Shown in pieces: positions 35,893-45,673 of a stretch of 45,698 nucleotides of DNA. How positions within the stretch are numbered: the first letter of the stretch is position 1; each line of letters starts with the position of its first letter. The notes beneath the pieces were generated by a model. It was not told where the DNA came from. It saw only the letters and a list, made by a program, of their open reading frames with translations, and searched no databases. The position numbers were made by a program, and so were the translations under genes. Source of the stretch: Verrucomicrobiia bacterium (GTDB lineage: Bacteria > Verrucomicrobiota > Verrucomicrobiia > Limisphaerales > JADLHS01); assembly GCA_026125285.1 (NCBI GenBank), contig JAHCLO010000044.1:1-45698 (forward strand), written 5' to 3'.

Positions 35893-38800
35893 ATGAGCAG
35901 GAATTTCATCCGCATTGGCGGCGCGCGTGAGCACAACCTCAAAAATCTCACGCTCGAAATCCCGCGCGACAAACTGGTGGTCATCACCGGCTTGAGCGGC
36001 AGCGGCAAGTCCTCGCTCGCGTTCGACACGATTTACGCGGAAGGGCAGCGCAAGTACGTGGAAAGCCTCTCGGCGTATGCGCGGCAGTTCCTCGACCAAA
36101 TGCAGAAGCCGGACGTGGATTACATCGAGGGGTTGTCGCCGGCCATTGCCATCGAACAGCGCAGTTCCGGCATGAATCCGCGCTCCACGGTGGCCACCAC
36201 GACGGAGATTTACGATTACCTGCGGCTGCTCTACGCCCACGTCGGCCAGGCGCATTGTCCGGACACCGGCGAACCCATTGTGGCGCAAACCACCAGTGAC
36301 ATCGTGGACAAGATTCTGGCGTTACCGGAGAAAACCAAAGTGATGCTGCTGGCTCCGGTGGTGCGTGGGCAGAAGGGCGAGTTCCGGGACGTGATTGAGC
36401 GCCTGCAACGCGAAGGCTTCGTGCGGGCACGGGTGGATGGCGAGTTGGTCGAGTTGGGCAACCCGAACGTGCGCCTCAAACTGGATCCAAAGCGGGCGCA
36501 TACCATCGAGGCGGTGGTGGATCGGTTGGTGATGGACAACAAGGTGCGCGTGCGGTTGCAGGATTCGGTCGAGACGGCCTTGCGATGGGGTGAGGGCGTT
36601 ATGCTGGCGCTGCATCAATTGCCTCCCGCTTCCGAAACCGGCGGACGTGATTCCGCTCCTTCTTCTTCCGGCGGTCCGAGCCAGCTTACGGCATCCGCCT
36701 CGTCCGAGAGCTGGATCGAAACGTTGCACTCCAATCGCGTGTATTCAGCGGCGACGGGCAAGAGCTACGAGAAGCCGACGCCAAAGCACTTCTCCTTCAA
36801 CGCCCCGAGCGGGGCCTGTCCGGTCTGTCACGGGTTGGGTCAAAAGATGGTGTTCGACGACGATTTGGTTGTGCCCGATCCAGAGAAATCCTTGGATCAA
36901 GGCGCGATTCTCCCCTGGCGGCGTGGGGGCAAGCGGATGGTGGTTTACTACAAGGCGATGCTGCGGGCCATCGCTGGCCACTATCAACAAAGCCTCGAAA
37001 AGCCGTACAAGGACCTGCCGGACGATTTCAAGGCAAAGCTGCTTCACGGCTCGGGTGATACGGAGATCGAATTTCATTTCTGGCGCGCGGGCAAAATGAG
37101 CACGGTGAAGCGGCCCTTCGAGGGCGTGCTGCCGAACATGGAACGTCTCTATGCCGAAAGCGAAAGTGAGTTCACGCGCAATCGCCTCAAGGCCTTTATG
37201 AGTCCGCAGTTTTGCGACGCGTGCCAAGGCCAGCGACTGAAGCCGGAGATTCTGGCGGTGACTTTGGAGGGCGGTGACTTGTCACGGCTTTCTGCCAGCG
37301 ACCCGTTGCCGTTGAATGTGGCGGCGGGGCCGAAGTTCGCCGGATCGCCCGGACGCGGCTCTGCTTTGCCGACCAGTCGGCAAAACGCCAAAAGCGGCGA
37401 CAGGTCGCCGCACGCCAAAGTGCCCGGCCTTTCCATCATGGATGTATGCGCGTTGTCCGTCGAGAAGGCCGACGAGTTTTTCGCCAAGCTCAAGCTCACG
37501 GAGTTCCAGGAGAAAATTGCGCATGACGTTGTCAAAGAAATCCGGGCGCGATTGGGTTTTCTCAAGAATGTCGGGCTGGGCTATCTCACTTTGAATCGAG
37601 AAAGCGGTTCGTTGAGCGGCGGCGAGGCGCAACGCATCCGGCTGGCCACGCAAATCGGCGCGGGCCTCGTCGGCGTGCTCTACATCCTTGACGAGCCCAG
37701 CATCGGCCTGCATCAGCGCGATAACGACCGGTTGCTCGTGACGTTGAAGGGGCTGCGCGACCTCGGTAATTCGGTCATCGTGGTTGAGCACGATGCGGAC
37801 ACGATGCGCCAGGCGGATTATCTGCTCGATCTGGGTCCGGGTGCGGGTGTGCGGGGCGGCGAACTGGTCGCCGCCGGATCGTTTGCCGAAGTGTTGCGGC
37901 ACGAGCGCTCCCTCACCGCAAAGTATCTGCGCGGCGAGTTGAATGTGCCCGTGCCGAAAACGCGCAAGCCGGTCTCAAAGGATCGCGGCGCGATCGCGAT
38001 CCTCGGCGCGAGCGAGAACAATCTGCGCCACGTGGATGCGCAAATTCCCATCGGCCTGTTCACCTGTGTCACCGGCGTGAGTGGTTCCGGCAAAAGCACC
38101 CTGGTGGACGACGTCTTGCGCCGCGCGCTGATGCGCAAATTCTACGGGTCGAAGGAGAAACCCGGCGCGCACCGTGAGATTCGTAATTACGAGGGCCTGG
38201 AGAAGATCGTGGTTATTGATCAATCGCCCATTGGCCGCACCCCGCGCAGCAATCCCGCCACCTACACCGGCATGTTCAACGCCATCCGCGATTTGTTTTC
38301 GCGGTTGCCCGCGGCCAGAATCCGCGGCTACGAATCCGGCCGATTCAGTTTCAACGTCAAGGGGGGGCGCTGTGAGAAGTGCCAGGGCGATGGTGTGCTC
38401 AAGATAGAAATGCACTTCCTGCCGCCAGTTTATGTGACGTGCGAAGCCTGCAATGGCCGGCGCTACAATCGGGAGACGCTCGAAATCGCTTACAAAGGCA
38501 TGAACATTGCCGACGTGCTCGACATGACCGTGGACGAGGCGGTGAATTTCTTTCGTGCGGTGCCGCAGATTTACGATCCGCTGCTGACCCTGGCAGAAGT
38601 CGGACTGGGTTACATTCGGCTCGGGCAAGCAGGCACGACGTTGAGTGGCGGCGAGGCACAACGCATCAAGCTGGCCGCCGAGTTGAGCCGCAAACAAACC
38701 GGGCGCACACTTTACATCCTCGACGAGCCGACTACTGGTTTGCATTTCCATGACGTGGCAAAACTGCTGGAAGTGCTCTTTAAGTTGCGTGCCTCGGGCA

Positions 38801-39000
38801 ACACGCTGTTGGTCATTGAGCACAATCTCGAGGTGATCAAGACTGCGGATTGGATCATAGACTTGGGCCCTGAAGGCGGCGAGGGCGGCGGCCGCGTGGT
38901 AGCGCAAGGCACGCCGGAACAGGTGGTCGCTTGTGCCGAAAGCCACACGGGGCGCTATCTGAAGTCAGTGCTGGCACCGCGACTTACCGCCGCACGCTGA
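35893..39000 (+). CDS. uvrA: Excinuclease ABC subunit A
   Basis: A 1035-residue UvrA, the damage-recognising ATPase of nucleotide excision repair. It carries two ABC modules: Walker A GLSGSGKSS (Lys39) and GVSGSGKST (Lys734), signature motifs LSGGEAQRIRLA and LSGGEAQRIKLA, and Walker B YILDEPS and YILDEPT. The C-terminal zinc finger (CEKC...CEAC) is complete. In the N-terminal zinc module CPVC and CDAC are present, but the CxxC pair that many UvrAs carry just before the FSFN segment is not seen. The start is ATG 35893; a TTG three codons upstream is less likely. A Gly/Ser-rich insert (about residues 250-275) and a palindrome-derived insert (about 470-513) lengthen the protein over the usual ~940 residues. 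It reads divergently from the NHL gene. Confidence 0.96.
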   Translation: MSRNFIRIGGAREHNLKNLTLEIPRDKLVVITGLSGSGKSSLAFDTIYAEGQRKYVESLSAYARQFLDQMQKPDVDYIEGLSPAIAIEQRSSGMNPRSTVATTTEIYDYLRLLYAHVGQAHCPDTGEPIVAQTTSDIVDKILALPEKTKVMLLAPVVRGQKGEFRDVIERLQREGFVRARVDGELVELGNPNVRLKLDPKRAHTIEAVVDRLVMDNKVRVRLQDSVETALRWGEGVMLALHQLPPASETGGRDSAPSSSGGPSQLTASASSESWIETLHSNRVYSAATGKSYEKPTPKHFSFNAPSGACPVCHGLGQKMVFDDDLVVPDPEKSLDQGAILPWRRGGKRMVVYYKAMLRAIAGHYQQSLEKPYKDLPDDFKAKLLHGSGDTEIEFHFWRAGKMSTVKRPFEGVLPNMERLYAESESEFTRNRLKAFMSPQFCDACQGQRLKPEILAVTLEGGDLSRLSASDPLPLNVAAGPKFAGSPGRGSALPTSRQNAKSGDRSPHAKVPGLSIMDVCALSVEKADEFFAKLKLTEFQEKIAHDVVKEIRARLGFLKNVGLGYLTLNRESGSLSGGEAQRIRLATQIGAGLVGVLYILDEPSIGLHQRDNDRLLVTLKGLRDLGNSVIVVEHDADTMRQADYLLDLGPGAGVRGGELVAAGSFAEVLRHERSLTAKYLRGELNVPVPKTRKPVSKDRGAIAILGASENNLRHVDAQIPIGLFTCVTGVSGSGKSTLVDDVLRRALMRKFYGSKEKPGAHREIRNYEGLEKIVVIDQSPIGRTPRSNPATYTGMFNAIRDLFSRLPAARIRGYESGRFSFNVKGGRCEKCQGDGVLKIEMHFLPPVYVTCEACNGRRYNRETLEIAYKGMNIADVLDMTVDEAVNFFRAVPQIYDPLLTLAEVGLGYIRLGQAGTTLSGGEAQRIKLAAELSRKQTGRTLYILDEPTTGLHFHDVAKLLEVLFKLRASGNTLLVIEHNLEVIKTADWIIDLGPEGGEGGGRVVAQGTPEQVVACAESHTGRYLKSVLAPRLTAAR
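37365..37411. repeat. Paired palindromes inserted in frame within uvrA
   Basis: Two perfect hairpins sit side by side. TTTGCCGAC (37365-37373) pairs with GTCGGCAAA (37376-37384), and GCGGCGAC (37394-37401) pairs with GTCGCCGC (37404-37411), each with a 2-base centre. They encode part of a 44-residue hydrophilic stretch, about residues 470-513, absent from typical UvrA sequences and placed between AVTLEGG and LSIMDV. It looks like a REP-type element taken into the reading frame. Confidence 0.7.
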
Positions 39001-39060
39001 GGCCGTGAACATTCGATTTATCCCTTTTCGCTGAGGCACGGGTTGGCTTAGATTGCCCGT

Positions 39061-41733
39061 ATGGTAATGGTGCGCAAATGCTGGTTGCTGGGACTGCTGC
39101 TGTTGGTCAGCGGCGGTCAGCTTCGCGCCGCCACGCCGGCGGAAACGCAGGCCTTCCGCGCGGCAACCAATGCGCTGAATGATGGTTTTCTAGATCGTGC
39201 GGAACGGGAGTTGGGCGAGTTCACCACGAATCATCCGGCTTCGGAGTACCTGGCCGAGGCGGTTCTTTTGCAGGCGCAGGCCCAGATTCAGCAAGGAAAA
39301 TTCGCCGAGGCCATTGCATTGTTGACAGAGCGTTTGCCTCAAGCCGACAAACGGGCGGACGAGTATCTTTACTGGATTGGTGAAGCGCAGTTTCGCAGTC
39401 TCAACTACGTTGCGGCCGCCGAGACCTTTGGCAAGCTGACAGCCACGTTCCCGGAATCCCAACGCCGGCTGGTGGCCAGCGTCAGTGAAGCCGCCGCTCA
39501 CGTCGAGTTGGGGCAATGGACGATTGTGGTTGACCTGCTCCGCAAACCGGAGGGTGCTTTCCAGCAAGCCGCTGCTGGCAATGTAGGCAATGAATTGGCC
39601 GCGCGGGGCTTCCTGTTGTGGGCGGAGGCGGAGTTGCAGCAGGGCAACCACGCGGGCGCCGAGGCCGCGCTGCAACCGGTCAAGGACGCCCAGCTCAAAC
39701 CGGAACTGGGCTGGCGGCGGCATTACTTGATCTGTCGGATTCATTTGAAGGTAAACCGAACTCAGGAGGCGCTGCTGGCCAGCGATGAGTTGTTGACCGT
39801 TGCACGGTTTAGCAAACGGCAGGATTTGATCGGCGAAAGTGTTGCGCTTCGCGCCAGCATCTTCGAGCGGCTCGGTGACTTGGGCAAGGCGGCCGCGTTT
39901 TACGAACTCAATCTGGCGCCGGAAACGCCTGTCGAACGCCAGCGGCAGGCACTGGCAAAAATCGTCGAACTGGCGCTCGCCCAGAATCAACTTCCCACGG
40001 CGATCCAGCGACTTGAAAAGTTTCTGGGCAGTTTCACCAATGCGCCTTCGACGGATATGGCCTTGCTGACACTGGCCGAATTACAGCTCAAACAGCATCT
40101 GGCCCTGGCGCCCACGAACGCGACGGGTGCGCCTGCGCCGTTGACGAACCAGTTGCAGCAGGCTTTGGCGAATTTTGAACGGGTGATCAACGGCTTTACC
40201 AACAGCGCGCTAATCGGCAAGGCACAGCTAGGACGCGGATGGTGTTACTGGCTGGCGGGTCAGATGCCCGCGAGTACCGAAGCGTTCAAGGCGGCGGCGG
40301 CCCAATTGCCAACCTCAGAGGACTTGGCCGTGGCCCGCTTCAAACTGGCGGACACGCTCTTTGTCCAGAACGATTTCGCCGGCGCGCTGGAGCATTACCG
40401 CGGCGCCCTGGCAGTGGCGGCGGACTGGCCGCGCGCGAAAGGGGAGTTGACGCCACCGGCACTCTATCAGGCGCTCCGGGCGGGGCTGAAGTTAAATGAC
40501 CGGGCCGCGGCGTCCGAGGCCATGCGGCGCATTCTGGAATTCACGCCGGACAGCAAAGTGGCGGCGGACAGTCTGCTGTTGACCGGCCAGGGATTTGCCG
40601 ACGCAGGCGAACCGGAGCCGGCGCAAGCGCTGTTCAAGGAATTTGTGGAGAAATTTCCCGAAGCTGAAGACCGCCCGGCGGTGGAGTTGTTGCTGGCTGG
40701 TGCGTTGGAGCAAAAGGGCGAGTGGGGACCGGCCATTGCCCAGTACGATTCGTGGTTGGAGCGATTCGCCACCAATCGGCTGCGGCCGCAGGCGGAGTTT
40801 GCGCGCGCGATGGCGCATTTTCACGGTGGCAACGAAACCAACGCCCACACCGCGTTCACCAATTTCGTTGCCCGGTTTGCCACCGATGCCCTCGCCCCTG
40901 TAGCGCAGTGGTGGGTGGCCGATTATCATTGGCGCCGCGGTGATTTCGCGGACGCGGAACTGAATTACAAACTGATCTTCCAGACCTGGCGCAGTTCCGA
41001 ACTGGCCTATCCGGCGGGCTTGATGGCCGGGCGCGCGGCCGTCGGTTGGCGAAACTATCAGAACGCCAGCAATCATTTCACCCGGCTCACCAGCGACACA
41101 AACTGCCCGGTGAACCTTCGCATCGAGGCCACCCTGGCTTACGGTGGTGCGTTGATGCTGCTGTCCCCGGCGGAAACCAACAAGCTGGCCAACTTCGAGG
41201 AGGCGATTCGAGTCTTTGGCACTCTGCCGCAGTTGTATCCGGGCACCCCGTCGGCTGCGCAGGCTTGGGGTGAAATCGGGAACTGCTATCTGCAACTCGC
41301 GGTCCGCGACCCGTCCGCGTATTTGGCCGCCTCGAACGCCTTCCACCACGTCACGAACGCCCCGCAGGCAGGCGTTGCCTTGCGCAGCCAGGCCGCCGTG
41401 GGCTTGGCCAGAGTGGTGGAAGGGTTGGCCGGACAAAAGGCCGGCAACGAAAAAGCAGCCCTGCTCAAACTGGCGCGCGATCATTATCTCGATGTCTTCT
41501 ACGCCAAGCACCTGCGCGAAGGCGAAACCAAAGACCTGTTCTGGATCAAGGAAGCCGGGCTGGGGGCGGTGCGAGTGGTAGAATCCTCCACGGCGGCAAA
41601 CACCGCCGGTTCCCGCGAAGAATGGCAGCAAGTCAAACGGCTTTGCGAAGCCATGCAGGAACTGCTCCCACCTTTGCGACCGCGCCTCGACCGGATCCTT
41701 GCCAGGGCGAACGAGCAAATGGACGTACCCTGA
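39061..41733 (+). CDS. Exported tetratricopeptide-repeat protein
   Basis: An 890-residue protein with a signal peptide (CWLLGLLLLVSGGQLRA, cleavage near residue 22) and many TPR-like helical pairs along most of its length, for example ALNDGFLDRAERELGEF, QGKFAEAIALLTERLP, FVQNDFAGALEHYRGAL and GRCYL-like units. Ala-Leu-Glu periodicity and recurring Pro-containing turns support a superhelical scaffold in the periplasm. The layout resembles outer-membrane-assembly TPR proteins of the YfiO/YbgF type, but it is much longer, and no specific function can be assigned. It begins 60 bases after uvrA and ends 101 bases before the dehydrogenase gene. Confidence 0.8.
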   Translation: MVMVRKCWLLGLLLLVSGGQLRAATPAETQAFRAATNALNDGFLDRAERELGEFTTNHPASEYLAEAVLLQAQAQIQQGKFAEAIALLTERLPQADKRADEYLYWIGEAQFRSLNYVAAAETFGKLTATFPESQRRLVASVSEAAAHVELGQWTIVVDLLRKPEGAFQQAAAGNVGNELAARGFLLWAEAELQQGNHAGAEAALQPVKDAQLKPELGWRRHYLICRIHLKVNRTQEALLASDELLTVARFSKRQDLIGESVALRASIFERLGDLGKAAAFYELNLAPETPVERQRQALAKIVELALAQNQLPTAIQRLEKFLGSFTNAPSTDMALLTLAELQLKQHLALAPTNATGAPAPLTNQLQQALANFERVINGFTNSALIGKAQLGRGWCYWLAGQMPASTEAFKAAAAQLPTSEDLAVARFKLADTLFVQNDFAGALEHYRGALAVAADWPRAKGELTPPALYQALRAGLKLNDRAAASEAMRRILEFTPDSKVAADSLLLTGQGFADAGEPEPAQALFKEFVEKFPEAEDRPAVELLLAGALEQKGEWGPAIAQYDSWLERFATNRLRPQAEFARAMAHFHGGNETNAHTAFTNFVARFATDALAPVAQWWVADYHWRRGDFADAELNYKLIFQTWRSSELAYPAGLMAGRAAVGWRNYQNASNHFTRLTSDTNCPVNLRIEATLAYGGALMLLSPAETNKLANFEEAIRVFGTLPQLYPGTPSAAQAWGEIGNCYLQLAVRDPSAYLAASNAFHHVTNAPQAGVALRSQAAVGLARVVEGLAGQKAGNEKAALLKLARDHYLDVFYAKHLREGETKDLFWIKEAGLGAVRVVESSTAANTAGSREEWQQVKRLCEAMQELLPPLRPRLDRILARANEQMDVP

Positions 41734-41834
41734 ATCTTCGCGATGCTGAAATTCAGCCGCGTCCGTCAAAACCAGATGGCTGCCCAGGAAAGTCTTTGCT
41801 TTCACTCTCCCGGTTTTGCCGCCATAAACAGCGC

Positions 41835-42872
41835 ATGAGAGCAGCGGTTCTGCATGGCAGGGAAGACATACGCGTTGAAGAAATCACACCGGTGGCGCTT
41901 CAGCCCGGCGAAGTGCGTCTCCGAGTCGAGGCGGCGCTGACCTGCGGCACCGACCTCAAGGTCTTCAAGCGCGGCTACCACGCGAAGATGATCGTTCCGC
42001 CGGCGGTGTTTGGGCACGAACTGGCGGGCGTCATCGTAGAGTTGGGCAGTGGCAGTGGCGAACAAGGCTGGCGCGTGGGAGATCGCGTAGTGGCCGCAAA
42101 TTCCGCTCCCTGCGATGAGTGCTTCCACTGTCGGGCCGGCCAGGAGAACCTCTGCGAACACCTGCTCTTCCTCAATGGCGCCTACGCCGAAACCATCGTG
42201 GTGCCGGCGCGGCTGGTGCAGAAGAATCTGCTCCGGCTCAAACCGGAAACCGCGTTTCGCGATGCGGCACTGGTGGAACCGCTGGCCTGTGTCGTGCAGG
42301 GCCTCGAGGACATCCACCTGCAACCGGGGCAGCAGGTGCTGGTGTTCGGCGCGGGGCCGATCGGACTGATGTTCGCGGCGTTGGGGAAGCATCTCGGCTG
42401 CAACGTGACGGTGGCTGGGCGGCGCGAGGTTCGCCTGCGCGCGGCGGAACGCCTGGGCGCGCAGCAGGTGATTGACATTGGCGACGGCCATAACCTCGTC
42501 ACGAAAGTGCGCGAAGCCACGCAAACGCGGTTCGACGCGGTCATCGAAGCCGTGGGCAAACCGGAGGTGTGGGAGGCGGCGGTACATCTGGTGCGCAAGG
42601 GTGGCGCCGTGAATTTCTTTGGTGGCTGTCCCGCCGGCACCAGCATCATGCTCGACACGACGCTGATCCATTATTCCAGCCTGACCCTCCTCGCCAGTTT
42701 TCATCATACCCCGCACACCATTCGCCGGGCGTTGGAATTCATCGAGACCGGGGTGGTTCATTCCGGTGATTTTGTGGATGGGGAATGTCCATTGTCGCGG
42801 CTGCCGGCTTTGTTTGCATCCATGGGGGCGGGTAATCATGCGGTTAAGACGCTCATCCACGTGCGGGATTAG
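41835..42872 (+). CDS. Zinc-dependent medium-chain alcohol/polyol dehydrogenase
   Basis: A 345-residue cytoplasmic oxidoreductase of the MDR superfamily, closest in pattern to sorbitol/threonine-type dehydrogenases. Catalytic zinc ligands Cys37 (CGTD) and His61-Glu62 (FGHE) are present. The structural zinc site is complete (C-x2-C-x2-C-x7-C in CDECFHCRAGQENLC). The Rossmann motif is VFGAGPIGLM, and the catalytic-domain segment ALVEPLACV is intact. The ATG at 41835 is chosen because it starts at the conserved AAVLHG strand; a 71-residue upstream extension lies mostly in the preceding gene. The substrate cannot be predicted; NAD(H) versus NADP(H) is also open. Neighbours give no pathway. Confidence 0.88.
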   Translation: MRAAVLHGREDIRVEEITPVALQPGEVRLRVEAALTCGTDLKVFKRGYHAKMIVPPAVFGHELAGVIVELGSGSGEQGWRVGDRVVAANSAPCDECFHCRAGQENLCEHLLFLNGAYAETIVVPARLVQKNLLRLKPETAFRDAALVEPLACVVQGLEDIHLQPGQQVLVFGAGPIGLMFAALGKHLGCNVTVAGRREVRLRAAERLGAQQVIDIGDGHNLVTKVREATQTRFDAVIEAVGKPEVWEAAVHLVRKGGAVNFFGGCPAGTSIMLDTTLIHYSSLTLLASFHHTPHTIRRALEFIETGVVHSGDFVDGECPLSRLPALFASMGAGNHAVKTLIHVRD

Positions 42873-42944
42873 CCAACCGGAACTGGCGAAGCAACGGTCC
42901 AGCGGCTTGACGGGGCGGGCGTGATTCAGTTCCCTCTTGCCCGC

Positions 42945-43571
42945 ATGAATCAAGAAACCGCAACGTCAACGCCGGCCAAACGACCGCACCTCATCCGCCG
43001 GATGTACGACTGGACGTTGAGTTGGGCCGAACGGCCCGGCGGTTCGTGGGCGTTGTTCTTCATTGCTGTGATTGAATCCTCCATTTTTCCCATCCCGCCG
43101 GACGTGCTGCTACTGGCACTGTGTGTGGGCGCGCCCCGGAAATCCTTTCGCTTCGCCCTGATTTGCTCGGCGGGCTCGGTTCTCGGTGGCATCGTGGGCT
43201 ACGGCATCGGGCTGTGGGGGTACACGCTCATCGGCGAGCCGATCGTACGCATGTATCACGGGGAAGTCGTCATGGAGAAGATCAAGTTCTGGTACGACAC
43301 TTACGGCTTTTGGGGCACTTTGGCGGCAGCCATCACGCCGATTCCCTACAAAATCTTCACCATCGCTTCCGGCGTGTTCCACTTTCCGTTCGGACAATTC
43401 CTGCTCGCCTCGGTGATTGGCCGCACCTTCCGCTTCGTTTGTGTGGCGGGCTTCATTTACCTCTTTGGCGCGCGGGTGAAGGCTTTGATTGAAAAATATT
43501 TTGACTGGGCAGCCTTGATCTTCCTGATCCTGCTAATCGGCGGATTCATCGCGCTGAAATACTTGCGATAA
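42945..43571 (+). CDS. DedA/YqaA-family membrane protein
   Basis: A 208-residue inner-membrane protein of the DedA (SNARE-associated, VTT domain) superfamily, YqaA-like branch. The hallmark segments are ESSIFPIPPDVLLLALCVGAP near the first membrane helix, a GGIVGYGIGLWG re-entrant region and the AAITPIPYKIFTIASG motif. Four to five hydrophobic segments are visible and a last helix near residues 183-205. The ATG at 42945 is preferred over a GTG at 42921. Members act in lipid carrier or phospholipid flipping and membrane homeostasis; the specific substrate is unknown. It lies 72 bases after the dehydrogenase gene. Confidence 0.88.
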   Translation: MNQETATSTPAKRPHLIRRMYDWTLSWAERPGGSWALFFIAVIESSIFPIPPDVLLLALCVGAPRKSFRFALICSAGSVLGGIVGYGIGLWGYTLIGEPIVRMYHGEVVMEKIKFWYDTYGFWGTLAAAITPIPYKIFTIASGVFHFPFGQFLLASVIGRTFRFVCVAGFIYLFGARVKALIEKYFDWAALIFLILLIGGFIALKYLR

Positions 43572-43782
43572 CGTCTCAGTGGAATCAGGCGGCGCACCGG
43601 CATGTCGTCGGCTTCGGATGGGAGGAAGCGTGAACGGCGGCTGCAATGCCTCGCGTTCCACCATGGCTCAGGTGCAGGCCAAACGCCGCGCCAGTCGTCG
43701 TCCAGTCGCGATCGCTTCCCGCTTGAAAGGCGTTGATCTCGATGTATTGCCCGCAAATCGGCGCGGGGCGAGCAAATTGAAT

Positions 43783-44790
43783 TCACAGGCAGGACTTCAA
43801 TTTCCAAACGTTGATGGACTCAATCGTCGCACCGGAAGACGAACCGAAGAATTCCACGCCGCGACTGCTGGCGGAGGGGAAAACCTGCGCCGTGATTACT
43901 TGCTCCCCGTTGTTGACGAACACTTCAACCGAACTGGCATCCACGAAAACGTGCAACGTCACGGGCTCGTTTGGCGACGCGAGTGGCGCTTCGTAAACAC
44001 CTGGGAACTTCGGGTGAAAACTCACGTTGCCGGATTGGGTGCGGTCCACAAGCACCGTGCCGCGCGTGCCGTCCACGCCAATCACCGTCGCCTCTTTTCC
44101 GCTCTGCAAGACTTTCAAGCCTTGCCCACCATCAACAGCCGCCGCGAACTCGACCACGATTTCGAGCTGGTCGCCTTTGATTTGTTCCTTCGCCAGCCAC
44201 CCATTCGCGCCTGCAATGTCTCCCGCCGAGAACGTCCTATGCTCTCCGCGCAGCCTTTCCATCTCGCGCCCCGGCTTCTGCACGAGGCGAATTCCTTCAG
44301 CGGTTTTCCGAAGGCCCATTTCGCGCGGAATGGACATCGCACTGCGCCAAGGCGACGTGGGCACGTCCTGGGCGTAATCCCAATTGCTCATCCAACCCAG
44401 CCAGAGCCGGCCGCCAGCGGATTTCGGGATGTCGCTCCAGGAATCAGCCGCGTGATATTCCGGACCGTAATCAAACCAGAGGGCCGATTCGGAGGCGCGG
44501 TTTGGCGCCGTTTTGAACGGTGAATCCGCATCGGCAGTGAAGCGGGTCCCGTCGAATTGGCCAATGAAGTATTGTCCGCTTGATCCACTCGCCACACTGC
44601 CGGGATTGTGGTTGACCACGAGTACCCACCGTTTCTCGTTAGTTCCATTCACTGGAAGTTCAAACAAGTCAGGGCATTCCCACACGCCGCCGGTGGCCCC
44701 CACCGGACCAAACTCGTTGAACTGCGTCCAGTCCATGCGATTGGGCGATCCGTAGAAACGCAGCTTGTGCTCGGTCGGCATCGCCACCGT
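43783..44790 (-). pseudogene. GH32 fructan/sucrose hydrolase, 5'-truncated
   Basis: About 335 codons of the C-terminal part of a glycoside hydrolase family 32 enzyme (levanase/invertase type). Similarity begins at VAMPTEHKLRFYGSPN and includes the acid/base motif ECPDLF with its catalytic Glu. It continues through WLGWMSNWDYAQ and RSAMSIPRE into the C-terminal beta-sandwich with LHVFVDASSVEVFVN. The N-terminal blade with the nucleophile motif WMNDPNG and the RDP motif is absent. Upstream of about 44790 the sequence changes directly into the oppositely oriented regulator remnant. The open frame could start at ATG 44808, but the product would lack two of three catalytic acids, so I call it a pseudogene. 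The intact gene would have degraded fructans or sucrose. Confidence 0.82.
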
Positions 44791-45640
44791 GGAAATTTTC
44801 CAGAGCATCTGCGGTGAAATCGCCAGTCTCGCGCGAGTTCGTGATTATGGGATTCTATGGGGCGGGTCCACCCATCCACATGAGGATACTGACGCCAGCT
44901 TCGAACATGCCGAGGAACTGTGCCGGCAGTTTATCGTGCGTAAAGTCAGCGGCGTCTTCTTTGCCCCGGTGGAATTGACTACCGGGCAAGGCGAAGCCAA
45001 CCGCAAGCTGGCCGAATTGCTTCGCGACGCGGGAATTCCTGTCATCCTGCTCGACCGTGATCTGCAGCCCTGCTCGGGCCGGAGCGACTTCGATCTCGTG
45101 GGTATTGACAATATGGCAGGGGGTTATCCGCTGGCCGAACACCTCATTAAACGGGGATGCAAAAGAATCACCTTTGTCGCTCGCTCTCTTCCGGCCCCTA
45201 CGGTGGATGCGCGCATCGCCGGAGTGCGTGAATCCTTTGCTCGGCACGGCATCGAACCCGATCCCGGTTAGGTGCGTCATGGCGACCCCGCTGATTTGAA
45301 ATTTCAACGTGCCCTCCTCGCGAGCCGAGTCGGCGATGCCTTCATTTGAGCCAACGACAACACGGCCGTGCTAATCATGCGGTCCATGGAAGCAAATACG
45401 TTTCCCGTCCTGCGAGACTTTAGAGTTGTGGGCTTTGATGACGTCAAATACGCCACCCTGGTTACGCCAGCACTAACCACCATCCATCAACTTTGTTGCG
45501 ATCTAGCCACCACCGCCTTTCGCACCAGGGTGGAACGGATAGCCGATCCCACCTTACCAGCCCGAAGCATTTACCTGACCCGACACCTTGTCGTCCGCAA
45601 ATCCTGCGGAGCTTATCTGCCCCGCCTCACAGGCAGCTAG
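44790..45640 (+). pseudogene. LacI-type sugar-binding transcriptional regulator, truncated and with two stops
   Basis: About 283 codons of the ligand-binding (PBP1) domain of a LacI- or GntR/LacI-hybrid regulator, starting at EIFQSICGEIASLAR. Recognisable motifs are LLWGGS-like ILWGGSTH, VSGVFFAPVEL, GIPVILLDRD, LVGIDNMAGG, CKRITFV, VGFDDVKYATL, LTTIHQ and the terminal SCGAYLPR. The DNA-binding N-terminus is missing. The frame has a TAG at 45269-45271, where related proteins carry Trp, and a TGA at 45347-45349 inside the conserved DAFI(C)AND motif. Otherwise the frame is unbroken to the TAG at 45638-45640. Such regulators are usually divergent from the sugar-degrading genes they control, as the GH32 remnant is here. 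Confidence 0.82.
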
Positions 45641-45673
45641 AGCGTTTCCAGTAATACTGATCAGAGGGGTGGA

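Noticed and set aside
43457..43807. 116-residue open frame on the - strand between the DedA-like gene and the GH32 remnant
   Set aside because: Overlaps the DedA-like gene, has no recognisable motif, and its composition fits non-coding GC-rich DNA.
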